Below are positions 29,614-36,898 of a stretch of 36,898 nucleotides of DNA, in pieces. Under the pieces are notes generated by a model. That model did not search any database and was not told the DNA's origin. It worked only from the letters and a program-made list of their open reading frames with translations. Position 1 is the first letter of the stretch, and each line of letters opens with the position of its first letter. Source of the DNA: DAOUGC01 sp034429695. Its GTDB lineage: Bacteria; Chloroflexota; Anaerolineae; Anaerolineales; Anaerolineaceae. A program made the translations under genes and the position numbers. Location: the NCBI GenBank assembly GCA_034429695.1, contig DAOUGC010000006.1:1-36898 (forward strand), in the 5' to 3' direction.

Positions 29614-32037
29614 ATGACTCAAAAACAGGTCACGCTGCCCATCACCGGAATGACGTGTGCAAATTGTGTCGCATCGGTGGAACGCAACCTGAAAAAAGAG
29701 CAGGGCGTCGAATCGGCTGCGGTTAATTTATCTTCTGAGCGCGCCACGGTGGCTTTCAACCCCGACCTGACCGGTTTGAGCGAGTTGATCGGGAGGGTGG
29801 AACGCGCCGGTTATGGCGTGGCAACCGGCGAGGCGGTGATTGCCATTCGGCGCATGAGCGATGACAATGACGCCCGCCGCCTGGAGAAATCTCTGGGCGC
29901 CATTGAAGGTGTGCTTGAAGCACAAGTGAGCTTTGCCACCGAACAGGCCAGGGTGAATTACGTTCCCACCCTGGTCAGCCAGGCCGATTTGCGCCGCGCA
30001 GTACGGGCTGCCGGTTTTGAGGCGGTGGAGAGCAGTGGTTCAGGTGAGGACGCCGAAGCTGCCGCACGCCAGGCTGAGATTGACCAGCAGCGCCGTCTGC
30101 TGATTGTCGGCATCCTCTTCACAGTGCCTCTGTTCGTGATCTCCATGGCGCGCGATTTTGGTTTGCTGGGTATGGCGTTGCAACATGCCGCCTGGTTGAA
30201 CTGGCTCATGCTGGCGCTTGCCACACCGGTGCAATTTTACGTCGGCTGGCAGTACTACGTGGGTGCATACAAATCGCTGAAAAACGGCCCAGCCAATATG
30301 GACGTGCTGGTGGCAATGGGTTCATCGGTGGCTTACCTGTATTCCATTCCCATTACGCTGGGGCTGCTCTCGGGCCATGTCTATTTTGAGACGGCAGCAG
30401 TGATCATTACGCTGATCCGGTTGGGAAAATTCCTTGAAGTGCGCGCCAAGGGCCGCACCAGCGAGGCGATCAAAAAACTGATGGGTTTGCAGGCGCGCAC
30501 TGCCCGTATTGTGCGTGATGGTGTGGAGCAGGAGGTTCCGGTGGAAGACGTGCGCGCCGGTGACCTGGTGCTGGTGCGCCCTGGCGAGAAGATTCCTGTG
30601 GACGGTGTGGTGGTGGAAGGCCGTACCGCGCTGGATGAATCGATGCTTACGGGCGAATCGCTGCCTGTGGAAAAAGGACCCGGTGACGCCGTAATGGGTG
30701 GAACGATCAACCGCCTTGGATTGATCCGCTTTGAAGCCACCAAAGTGGGCCGCGAAACCGCCCTGGCGCAGATTATCCGTCTGGTGGAAGAGGCGCAGGG
30801 CAGCAAGGCGCCCATTCAAAAGCTGGCAGACAGCATCTCGGCAATTTTTGTGCCTGCCGTTATCGCCATTGCATTGCTGACTTTTGTGGCATGGCTGGTG
30901 TTTGGCCCGCCCCTGCCGGTCAACGCCGAAATGAGCGCGGTGACGCGCGCATTGATCGCAACCGTGGCGGTGCTGGTGATCGCCTGCCCGTGCGCCATGG
31001 GGCTTGCCACCCCCACCGCAGTGATGGTGGGAACCGGTCGCGGGGCTGAGCTGGGTGTCTTGTTGAAATCCGGTGAGGCGCTGGAACGCGCCGGACGGCT
31101 GACGGTGGTGGTGATGGACAAGACCGGCACGATCACGCGCGGGCAACCGGCGGTGACTGATATCCTCAGCCTGGAACCCGGGGGTGAAAATGATCTGCTG
31201 CGATTGGCGGCATCCGTCGAACAGGGCAGCGAGCATCCACTGGGACAGGCCATGGTGGCGCTGGCGCACGACCGGGGTCTGGCGTTAACCCAGCCGGCTG
31301 GTTTCAAAGCAGAGGCGGGTCACGGTGTGGAAGCCGAAGTGGATGGCCGCCGCGTTGCGGTGGGCAGCCTGCGCATGGCTGCCGCCCGTGGCTGGGATCT
31401 GACCGCCCTGACTCCAATGGTTGAAACATTGCAGGCGCAGGCAAAGACCGCCATGCTGGTGGCGGTGAATGACACCCCGTGCGGCGTGATTGCCGTGGCG
31501 GATACGGTCAAGGAGACCTCGGCAGAGGCCATTGCCACGCTGCGTAAAATGGGCTTGCGGGTGGTGATGATCACCGGCGACAATGCCCACACCGCGCGAG
31601 CCATTGCCCAACAGGTGGGCGTGACGGATGTGCTGGCGGAGGTGCTGCCGGGTGATAAGGCCGCCGAGGTGAAGAAGCTGCAAGCCGCCGGTGAGGTGGT
31701 GGCAATGGTGGGCGATGGCATCAACGATGCGCCCGCGCTGGCACAGGCTGATGTGGGCATCGCCATTGGAACCGGCACCGATGTTGCCATGGCTTCCGCT
31801 CCGGTGGTGCTGATCTCGGGCGACCTGCGCGGGGCTTCACGCGCGATTGCCCTGTCACGGCGCACGCTGCGCACCATCCGGCAAAACCTGTTCTGGGCGT
31901 TCTTTTATAATGTGATCTTGATCCCTGCTGCCGCGCTGGGTTATCTCAACCCCATGCTGGCAGCCGGTGCGATGGCGTTTAGTAGCGTGTTTGTGGTCAG
32001 CAACAGCCTGCGCTTGCGCAATGCGCGTATTGAGTAA
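29614..32037 (+). CDS. copA: Cu(I)-exporting P1B-type ATPase CopA
   Basis: The 807-residue pump has two N-terminal HMA domains. The first has the metal site Cys15-x2-Cys18. In the second the two Cys positions are Asp83 and Asp86, so it has lost copper binding. Eight membrane helices follow. The transport motif Cys458-Pro459-Cys460 and the phosphorylated Asp502 in DKTGT are intact, as are SEHPLG of the nucleotide domain and GDGINDAPAL. The last helices carry the NxxxYN and MxxSS-type residues of Cu(I) (P1B-1) pumps (FFYNVIL, AMAFSS). It is the last gene of the operon, ended by 32063-32097. It moves Cu(I) from cytoplasm outward. Confidence 0.95.
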   Translation: MTQKQVTLPITGMTCANCVASVERNLKKEQGVESAAVNLSSERATVAFNPDLTGLSELIGRVERAGYGVATGEAVIAIRRMSDDNDARRLEKSLGAIEGVLEAQVSFATEQARVNYVPTLVSQADLRRAVRAAGFEAVESSGSGEDAEAAARQAEIDQQRRLLIVGILFTVPLFVISMARDFGLLGMALQHAAWLNWLMLALATPVQFYVGWQYYVGAYKSLKNGPANMDVLVAMGSSVAYLYSIPITLGLLSGHVYFETAAVIITLIRLGKFLEVRAKGRTSEAIKKLMGLQARTARIVRDGVEQEVPVEDVRAGDLVLVRPGEKIPVDGVVVEGRTALDESMLTGESLPVEKGPGDAVMGGTINRLGLIRFEATKVGRETALAQIIRLVEEAQGSKAPIQKLADSISAIFVPAVIAIALLTFVAWLVFGPPLPVNAEMSAVTRALIATVAVLVIACPCAMGLATPTAVMVGTGRGAELGVLLKSGEALERAGRLTVVVMDKTGTITRGQPAVTDILSLEPGGENDLLRLAASVEQGSEHPLGQAMVALAHDRGLALTQPAGFKAEAGHGVEAEVDGRRVAVGSLRMAAARGWDLTALTPMVETLQAQAKTAMLVAVNDTPCGVIAVADTVKETSAEAIATLRKMGLRVVMITGDNAHTARAIAQQVGVTDVLAEVLPGDKAAEVKKLQAAGEVVAMVGDGINDAPALAQADVGIAIGTGTDVAMASAPVVLISGDLRGASRAIALSRRTLRTIRQNLFWAFFYNVILIPAAALGYLNPMLAAGAMAFSSVFVVSNSLRLRNARIE

Positions 32038-32062
32038 GAATAATAAGTTTGTTAAACCAAGA

Positions 32063-32097
32063 CAACAGGCGCCATCTATCCGGCACCTGTTGTTTTT
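32063..32097 (+). terminator. Terminator of the copper operon
   Basis: An 11-bp stem with one mismatch (32063-32073 with 32082-32092) is followed by a T run to 32097. Confidence 0.78.
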
Positions 32098-32133
32098 GGT
32101 CTGCAGGAGTCCCCGCTGTTTTCTGGTTGTGGG

Positions 32134-33777
32134 CTAAAGTTGTTCCCTGGTGGTAATGCGCCGTTCACGCACTTCCCAGATTTCACTGGCATAGCGTTCA
32201 ATAAAATAGCGGTCGTGCAAAATTGCCAGTACGGTCCCCTCAAACTGGCGCAAGGCTTCCTCAAAGCGGGCACGGGCGGGGATGTCCAGATGGTTGATGG
32301 GTTCGTCGAGGATCAGGAAGTTGACCCCGCGCGCCACCTGACATGCCAGCGACAGGCGTGCACGCTCACCGTAAGACAGCGCGCCCACCGGGGTGAACAC
32401 ATCGTCGCCCTTGAACAGGTATTTAGACAGCAAACTGCGGGTCTCGGTCTCATTCATCGAAACCAACGCCTGCATGGTCTCCAGCACCGTTGGGTTGGCT
32501 TCCAGGTTTTCCTGTTCCTGTGCCATGTAGCCGGGGATCACGTTTGAGCCGAGCCGCACCGTGCCTGCCAGTGGCGGGATCTGTCCTGTGATGGTGCGCA
32601 CCAGCGTGGTCTTGCCGCTGCCGTTTGACCCGATCAGCGCGACACGTGCGCCATAGCGCAGGGTCAGGGTGATTTCTTCAACCAGCACATTATCACCGTA
32701 ACCCACCGCTGCGTCGGTCAGCACCAGTACATCGCGTCCGCTGGAAGGCGCATCCGAAAATTCAATGCGCATCTCCCAGAAACGAGCCGGACGGTCAATG
32801 CGGTCAACCGTGGTCAGGCGTTCAATGCGCCGTTCGATGTTTTTGGCTTTTTGCACACTCTCCTTGCCGCGGTCGGCGAAGAACCCTGCACTGAAACCGT
32901 CGGTGTTGGCCGGGTCTGCCTTGCCGCCCTTATGAAAACGGGCGCGGCGGCGCATTTCACCGGCGGCGCGTGTCAGGCGGGCGATCTGCTGTTGTTGATC
33001 CACATACGCCTGCATCTGGCGCTCGCGTTCGTTTTCAACGCTGTCCACGTAATCGGAATAGTTGCCATCGAATACACGCGCGGTGTGAGTGTACAGATCG
33101 ATCTCGACGATGCTGGTTGCCACGCGGTCCAAAAAGGCGCGGTCGTGCGAGACCACCAGCACAGCCCCGCGGAAACCCGCCAGCCAATCCTCCAACCAGG
33201 TAAGCATTTCCAGGTCGAGGTGGTTGGTGGGTTCATCCAACAGCAGCACCTGCGGCGAGCTGATCAACATCCCGGCCAGCGCCAGGCGCGTTTTTTGCCC
33301 GCCTGAGAGGGCCGCCACGGGCAGGTCAGCGGGTAGATGATCCAGCCCAAGTGCTGCCAGCACCTGCGGTCCGCGTCCGGCGACTTCTGCCGCAGCTTCG
33401 ATCTCGCCCAGCACGCGATCATACTCCTCTTGCAGCGCCGGAGCGTGGTCCTTCATCATGGCGAAAGCCAGTTCTTCCAGGCGCGCGCTGAGCGCAGGCA
33501 GATCGCCATCCAGCCGTGCCAGGTAGGCGCCCAGCGTATCCTGCGGGTCAAGTATAAAACCCTGCGGCAGATAGCCGCTGCGCAGGGTTGCGGGTGTGCG
33601 CCGCACCGTGCCGGAATCAGGGCTTTCCTCGCCGGCCAGGATGCGCATGAGCGTGGTTTTACCGCAGCCGTTTGGGCCAACCAGTCCAATGCGTTCGCCT
33701 GCGTTAAGGTTGAAGGAGATTTTCGATAAAACCGGGGTGACCCCGTAGGATTTTGAAATTTGATTGATACTGAGCAT
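32134..33777 (-). CDS. ABC-F family ATPase (ribosome-acting, likely antibiotic resistance)
   Basis: The 547-residue protein has two ABC ATPase domains and no membrane part, as in ABC-F proteins that bind the ribosomal E site and help remove antibiotics or stalled states. Domain 1 has GPNGCGKTT (residues 34-42), ALSGGQKTR and LLLDEPTNHLD. The linker is charged and helical. Domain 2 has GSNGSGKTT, a variant signature LSYGERARL in place of LSGGE, and ILDEPINHLD. ATG 33777 has AGGCAGG upstream. A roughly 185-base leader with its own short peptide and candidate attenuator precedes it, the usual layout of drug-inducible ABC-F genes. A housekeeping translation factor of the same family is the alternative. 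Confidence 0.9.
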   Translation of the reverse strand: MLSINQISKSYGVTPVLSKISFNLNAGERIGLVGPNGCGKTTLMRILAGEESPDSGTVRRTPATLRSGYLPQGFILDPQDTLGAYLARLDGDLPALSARLEELAFAMMKDHAPALQEEYDRVLGEIEAAAEVAGRGPQVLAALGLDHLPADLPVAALSGGQKTRLALAGMLISSPQVLLLDEPTNHLDLEMLTWLEDWLAGFRGAVLVVSHDRAFLDRVATSIVEIDLYTHTARVFDGNYSDYVDSVENERERQMQAYVDQQQQIARLTRAAGEMRRRARFHKGGKADPANTDGFSAGFFADRGKESVQKAKNIERRIERLTTVDRIDRPARFWEMRIEFSDAPSSGRDVLVLTDAAVGYGDNVLVEEITLTLRYGARVALIGSNGSGKTTLVRTITGQIPPLAGTVRLGSNVIPGYMAQEQENLEANPTVLETMQALVSMNETETRSLLSKYLFKGDDVFTPVGALSYGERARLSLACQVARGVNFLILDEPINHLDIPARARFEEALRQFEGTVLAILHDRYFIERYASEIWEVRERRITTREQL

Positions 33778-33833
33778 AAATACCTGCCTGTTCCCGGCGC
33801 GACTCGCGCTTGATCAGCGAAAGGGCGCCGTTT

Positions 33834-33865
33834 AAAAACGAAAACCGGGGGCGGCATGCCTCCGG
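33834..33865 (-). terminator. Candidate transcription attenuator in the ABC-F leader
   Basis: On the minus strand CCGG (33865-33862) pairs with CCGG (33848-33845). GGC/GCC pairs inside it, and the T-rich tail TTTTCGTTTTT runs from 33844 to 33834. It lies between the leader peptide and the ABC-F start. The stem is short and has an internal loop, so this is tentative. Confidence 0.5.
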
Positions 33866-33922
33866 CAGAAAATACGCAAACTTAACGCGCGACCTGGACG
33901 CTGCTTCCCTATGGGCTTGTTT

Positions 33923-33943
33923 TTAGTGGCGGGTTCCGGACAT
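33923..33943 (-). CDS. Six-residue leader peptide (MSGTRH) of the ABC-F gene
   Basis: A minimal reading frame, ATG to TAA, encodes Met-Ser-Gly-Thr-Arg-His. It has a consensus AAGGAG (33954-33949 on the minus strand) 5 bases before the ATG, and an extended -10 promoter about 30 bases further upstream. Such strong translation signals on a six-codon frame point to a sensing peptide: a drug-stalled ribosome here would change folding of the RNA downstream and permit ABC-F expression. A 7-bp hairpin (33951-33957 with 33963-33969) covers part of its ribosome site. The mechanism is inferred by analogy with ABC-F leaders such as those of Listeria lmo0919 and B. subtilis vmlR. Confidence 0.65.
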   Translation of the reverse strand: MSGTRH

Positions 33944-33971
33944 TTATACTCCTTGGTAATAGACCAAGGTC

Positions 33972-33980
33972 ATTATAGCA
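33972..33980 (-). promoter_or_regulatory. Extended -10 promoter of the ABC-F leader
   Basis: TGC-TATAAT on the minus strand (33980-33972). The -35 region is poor and overlaps a small CGGGG/CCCCG hairpin (33999-34012). Start expected near 33965. Confidence 0.7.
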
Positions 33981-34028
33981 GATTTTGGTTATTTTGCACG
34001 GGGTTTTCCCCGGGATGCTCGCTATAAA

Positions 34029-34056
34029 GGATGGGCCGGTAAAGCCCGACCCATCC
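34029..34056 (-). terminator. Terminator of the D-lyxose isomerase-like gene
   Basis: An 11-bp stem with one G-T wobble (34029-34039 with 34046-34056) has a 6-base loop. On the minus strand it is followed by TTTATAG. Confidence 0.7.
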
Positions 34057-34070
34057 CATTCGTCACACCA

Positions 34071-34781
34071 TCAACCGCCTGAAGCTGTTTTTGCAACCTG
34101 CGGCGCGTACTGTTCGTAGTCATTCACCAGCAGGTGCAGCGGAGGCTCGTCCTCCTCCACCTGTGGGAAGCGCCCGATGGGTTCGGCAAAGCGGTTGTCG
34201 TTGTAATCGTCGTTGACCAGCGAGACCTCGCCCAGCAGGGTCATGCGGTCGCTCCAGAACTCGTGATACACGCGTGGGGTGAGGGTGATGCTCTCACCCG
34301 GTGAAAGCTCCACCACGCCGCCCGCCGGAACGGTGCGCAACACGCCGTCGGTCGCCACCACCACTTCCGTCTCGCGGTCCAGTTCTTCATCTGCTGCGGC
34401 ATTGTACAGGCGCAGGAACAATTGCCCGCCCCCGCGGTTGATGATGTCTTCCATCTTGTGCCAGTGGAAGTGCATCGGCGTCATCTGTTCAGGCTGGGTG
34501 ATCAGGATTTTCTCGCAATACAGCTTGCCGCGCCCGCTGGTGATATTGGCCGGGTTGCCGTTGCGGATGGTGAACAGGAACAGCCCGAAGCGGTCAAAAT
34601 CGCCGCGTCCGAAATCGGTGATGTCCCAGCCCAGCCGGTTTTCGACAATTTCACGGGCTTCCATCCCGCGCTGCGCCCACTGATCAGGTGACCAGTATGC
34701 GAACGGCGGCAGGATGAACCTGCGTTCAGCCAGGAAGTCTTCTGCCTGGCGCATGATTTTGTTGATGATGGAACGTTTCAT
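34071..34781 (-). CDS. D-lyxose isomerase-like cupin enzyme
   Basis: The 236-residue product matches the D-lyxose/D-mannose ketol-isomerase cupin family (E. coli z5688-like), which interconverts D-lyxose and D-xylulose or D-mannose and D-fructose. Likely metal ligands are His104, His106, Glu111 (PMHFHWHKME) and His173 (PRVYHEFW), at the spacing known for the family. ATG 34781 has AGGAGGG upstream. An extended -10 (34810-34802) leaves about 14 bases of leader. It is divergent from a ROK regulator, which likely controls it. No kinase or transporter is adjacent. Confidence 0.85.
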   Translation of the reverse strand: MKRSIINKIMRQAEDFLAERRFILPPFAYWSPDQWAQRGMEAREIVENRLGWDITDFGRGDFDRFGLFLFTIRNGNPANITSGRGKLYCEKILITQPEQMTPMHFHWHKMEDIINRGGGQLFLRLYNAAADEELDRETEVVVATDGVLRTVPAGGVVELSPGESITLTPRVYHEFWSDRMTLLGEVSLVNDDYNDNRFAEPIGRFPQVEEDEPPLHLLVNDYEQYAPQVAKTASGG

Positions 34782-34801
34782 AAACCCTCCTGTTGCCCCC
34801 A

Positions 34802-34810
34802 ATTGTAACA
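34802..34810 (-). promoter_or_regulatory. Extended -10 promoter of the isomerase gene
   Basis: TGT-TACAAT on the minus strand (34810-34802), start expected near 34795. No clear -35 box. Confidence 0.55.
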
Positions 34811-34847
34811 AATCGCTGATCAGGGGGATACCCAGTTGATATGCTTG

Positions 34848-34856
34848 TGCTATAAT
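34848..34856 (+). promoter_or_regulatory. Extended -10 promoter of the ROK gene
   Basis: TGC-TATAAT, start expected near 34863. TTGATA at 34836-34841 is too close to serve as -35. Confidence 0.65.
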
Positions 34857-34857
34857 C

Positions 34858-34881
34858 TTATTTAGTTCACGTTCTGAATAA
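34858..34881. promoter_or_regulatory. Likely ROK operator, 24-bp imperfect palindrome
   Basis: Arms TTATTTAG (34858-34865) and CTGAATAA (34874-34881) match at 7 of 8 positions around an 8-base centre. The site covers the predicted ROK transcription start and, in AT-rich arms and spacing, resembles NagC/Mlc-type sites. Confidence 0.55.
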
Positions 34882-34899
34882 TCTACGCGAGGGATAACC

Positions 34900-36150
34900 G
34901 TGTTCTCCAGCGACATGACACCGTCCAACGACTTTGTCGATCACGCCAAGATGCGCGAAATGAATCTGGCGCTGATTTTAAGCTGCCTGCGGGAGAACCA
35001 TATGTTATCACGCAGCCGGTTGGCAGAAATGACCGGTCTCACCAAAGCCACGGTATCCAGCCTGGTGAAGGTATTAATTGACCGGCGCTATGTGCGCGAG
35101 GTGGGGCTGGTGAGCGCCACGGTGGGGCGGCCATCCATCAGCCTGGAGCTAAACCCTGAAGCTGGTTGCATCATCGGGGTGGAGATAGGGGTGGATTTCC
35201 TTTCGGTCATCCTCACCAATTTCTCAGCCAACACACTGTGGGATGAGTGGAAAAGCACCCGCGACATGCACGATCAGGACAGGATCCTGCAACTGGCGGT
35301 GGAGATGGTGCGCCGCGCGGTGAAACAGGCCGAAATGCGCCAGAAGACCCTGCTTGGTATTGGCATCGGCACGCCCGGCCTGGTGGATGAGGAAAGCGGC
35401 ACGCTGCTGTTTGCCCCCAACCTTGGCTGGCGCAATGTGCCCATCCGCAAGATATTCGAGGATGCCGTGGATACACCCGTGCCGGTGGTGGCGAGCAACG
35501 AGGCCGACATGGCGGCGCTGGGTGAGAGTTACTTCGGGGCGGCGCGCAATGCCAGCTCGGTGCTGTACGTCAGTTCAGGGGTGGGCATTGGCGGCGGCAT
35601 TGTGCTGGACAAACGCGTCATCCTTGGTTTTAACGGTTTTGCCGGTGAAATTGGCCACATGACCATTGACCCTGACGGTCTGCCGTGCAATTGCGGCAAT
35701 GTGGGTTGCTGGGAGACCACCGGCAGCCAGGGTGCGCTTTTCAGACGCATCCGTGCCGGTCTGGCGGCTGGCAAGCACAGCCTGCTTGCCGCTGAGGCGG
35801 ATGCTGAACCCGACCTGACCATGGCAAAGATCACCGAAGCCGCGCGGCAGGGCGACGTGGTGGCGTTGACCGCGCTGGCAGAGACCGGGCGCGCGCTTGG
35901 GCTGGGCATTGCCAACCTGATCAACGTGCTCAACCCTGAGGTGGTGGTGTTTGGCGGCATCCTCTCACTGGCGCAGGAGTTTCTGCTGCCTGAGATCCAG
36001 GCCGAGGTGGAACGGCGCGCGCTGTACTGGTCGCGCAACAACACCCGTCTGGTGATCTCACAGTACGGGCCAAACGCATGTGTAATTGGGGGGGTGGCTT
36101 CCATTTACCAACAGGTGCTTTCTGCGCCAACCCACGCCAATGGCGGCTAG
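34900..36150 (+). CDS. ROK-family transcriptional regulator
   Basis: The 416-residue protein has an N-terminal winged-helix DNA-binding domain (LAEMTGLTKATVSSLVKVL, residues 42-60) and a sugar-kinase-like ROK domain. The ATP-type loop GIGIGTPGLVD and the zinc motif CNCGNVGCWE are present, so it should bind sugar and fold around zinc, as XylR, NagC and Mlc do. Start is GTG at 34900, with GAGGG 6 bases before; an ATG at 34915 lacks one. The divergent D-lyxose isomerase gene and the palindrome at the transcription start suggest it represses both until its sugar ligand binds. Ends at terminator 36180-36210. Confidence 0.9.
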   Translation: MFSSDMTPSNDFVDHAKMREMNLALILSCLRENHMLSRSRLAEMTGLTKATVSSLVKVLIDRRYVREVGLVSATVGRPSISLELNPEAGCIIGVEIGVDFLSVILTNFSANTLWDEWKSTRDMHDQDRILQLAVEMVRRAVKQAEMRQKTLLGIGIGTPGLVDEESGTLLFAPNLGWRNVPIRKIFEDAVDTPVPVVASNEADMAALGESYFGAARNASSVLYVSSGVGIGGGIVLDKRVILGFNGFAGEIGHMTIDPDGLPCNCGNVGCWETTGSQGALFRRIRAGLAAGKHSLLAAEADAEPDLTMAKITEAARQGDVVALTALAETGRALGLGIANLINVLNPEVVVFGGILSLAQEFLLPEIQAEVERRALYWSRNNTRLVISQYGPNACVIGGVASIYQQVLSAPTHANGG

Positions 36151-36179
36151 CCCTGCGAACAAGTTTCCTTCACCCATTC

Positions 36180-36210
36180 GACTCCGGCCCTCAAGCCGGG
36201 GTCTTTTTTT
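36180..36210 (+). terminator. Intrinsic terminator of the ROK gene
   Basis: A 9-bp stem with one G-T wobble (36180-36188 with 36195-36203) has a 6-base loop, followed by seven T. Confidence 0.88.
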
Positions 36211-36224
36211 GGCTTTACACAAAG

Positions 36225-36253
36225 TTGAGCATTGCAGGGTGGGGCGGTATAAT
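36225..36253 (+). promoter_or_regulatory. Promoter of tatC
   Basis: TTGAGC (36225-36230), a 17-base spacer, TATAAT (36248-36253). Start expected near 36260. Confidence 0.8.
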
Positions 36254-36275
36254 CCTGTCAGAAGGCTGACCGGGG

Positions 36276-36898
36276 ATGAAAAAAACCGTCGAAAAACGCG
36301 CCGTAAGTAAGCAAAAACCGCCCAGGGATGCGCCCATGAACCCGCGCAAGGACATGGGGATTCTTGAGCATATCGAGGATCTGCGCAAGCACCTGCTGGT
36401 GGTGGTGATTGCCCTGGTGGTGGCAACCGGGGTATGCATTGCCTTTGCTGAAGAGATCATTCATTTCCTGGCTGTGCCGGTGGGCGGCGTGGGCGAGCTG
36501 ATTTCGCTTGAAGTCACCGAGAATATCGCGGTTTTCATGCGCGTCTCACTGCTGGGTGGGTTTATTCTGGCATTTCCTTTCATCTATTATGTGCTGATGT
36601 TCTTCATCTGGCCAGGGTTGGAAAGACCCGGCGAACGCGTCAGCGTGGTGTTGATCTCACTGGGGGCAACTGGTTTATTTGTGGGTGGGGTAGCGTTTGC
36701 CTATTACGTGATGCTGCCGCCAGCGCTGGATTTTCTGCTTGACTTTATTGACATCAATACCACCCCGCGCCTGATGACCTATTATGAATTTGTCACCAAT
36801 TTACTGTTCTGGATCGGCATGGCTTTTGAGACCCCGTTGTTGATCTATATTCTGGCCCGTTTTGGCCTGGTCACACCGCGGTTGCTGGTGCGTGGCTG
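36276..36898 (+). CDS. tatC: Twin-arginine translocase subunit TatC (3' end outside window)
   Basis: About 207 residues are visible of the TatC membrane receptor, which binds twin-arginine signal peptides and exports folded proteins. A basic N-terminal tail precedes the conserved cytoplasmic motif HIEDLRKHLL, part of the signal-peptide binding site. Four membrane helices follow, including FPFIYYVLMFFIWPGLERPGE up to the conserved Pro-Gly-Leu and Glu (quoted in part: FFIWPGLERPGE). ATG 36276 lies about 16 bases after the predicted transcription start, with GAAGG 10 bases upstream. An in-frame ATG at 36336, with AGGGATG near it, is a fair alternative that removes the basic tail. The reading frame runs off the right edge. 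tatA is not in the window. Confidence 0.92.
   Translation, partial: MKKTVEKRAVSKQKPPRDAPMNPRKDMGILEHIEDLRKHLLVVVIALVVATGVCIAFAEEIIHFLAVPVGGVGELISLEVTENIAVFMRVSLLGGFILAFPFIYYVLMFFIWPGLERPGERVSVVLISLGATGLFVGGVAFAYYVMLPPALDFLLDFIDINTTPRLMTYYEFVTNLLFWIGMAFETPLLIYILARFGLVTPRLLVRG

Overview
This 36.9 kb window looks like ordinary chromosome from a GC-rich (roughly 55-60 %) bacterium. My best guess is Chloroflexota, class Anaerolineae. That rests on gene style, the mix of families and Shine-Dalgarno (SD)-led operons with sigma-A-type promoters; no rRNA or other marker gene is present to prove it. I see no phage, insertion sequence with transposase, CRISPR array or tRNA.

Layout. 1-255: tail of an unrecognised gene and its terminator. 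256-2903: a structured leader RNA, then a MoxR ATPase / VWA (CoxE-like) pair. 3026-5770: a YcaQ/AlkX-type DNA glycosylase and a Gfo/Idh/MocA oxidoreductase, ended by a bidirectional terminator shared with a convergent cold-shock gene (5787-5996, minus). 6249-8994: phosphotransferase, S66 LD-carboxypeptidase, small membrane protein and DUF952 protein. 9249-11744: dodecin, LysE-type exporter and a convergent membrane diguanylate cyclase. 11879-15056: a three-gene GlpA-like / FAD-NAD oxidoreductase / DUF1667 operon with a TTG start. 15119-18882: TIGR02206 membrane protein, GH31 glycosidase, convergent PhzF protein. 18972-24544: an ABC-2 exporter operon (minus) divergent from a NarL-type two-component system, with two perfect palindromes between them. 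24545-25225: no normal gene; three decayed copies of a hairpin-ended repeat. 25226-28882: a 42-residue membrane peptide, FmdB zinc ribbon, zinc alcohol dehydrogenase, DUF4173 membrane protein. 28946-32097: a copper operon csoR-copZ-copA behind a consensus promoter and a CsoR-like operator. 32134-33980 (minus): an ABC-F ATPase behind a leader with a six-codon leader peptide and a candidate attenuator. 34071-36210: D-lyxose isomerase-like gene divergent from a ROK regulator with a likely operator. 36225-36898: start of tatC, cut by the window end.

How the genes work together. The clearest self-contained systems are copper sensing and efflux (CsoR, CopZ, CopA), glycerol-3-phosphate or related substrate oxidation (11879-15003), drug or stress export controlled by the adjacent kinase/regulator, inducible ribosome protection (ABC-F), and sugar use (isomerase plus ROK, with the GH31 enzyme elsewhere). 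The most interesting non-coding signals are the leader RNA before the MoxR gene, the ABC-F leader, the operator-like palindromes, and the repeat cluster. All functions are read from motifs by eye; no database search was run.
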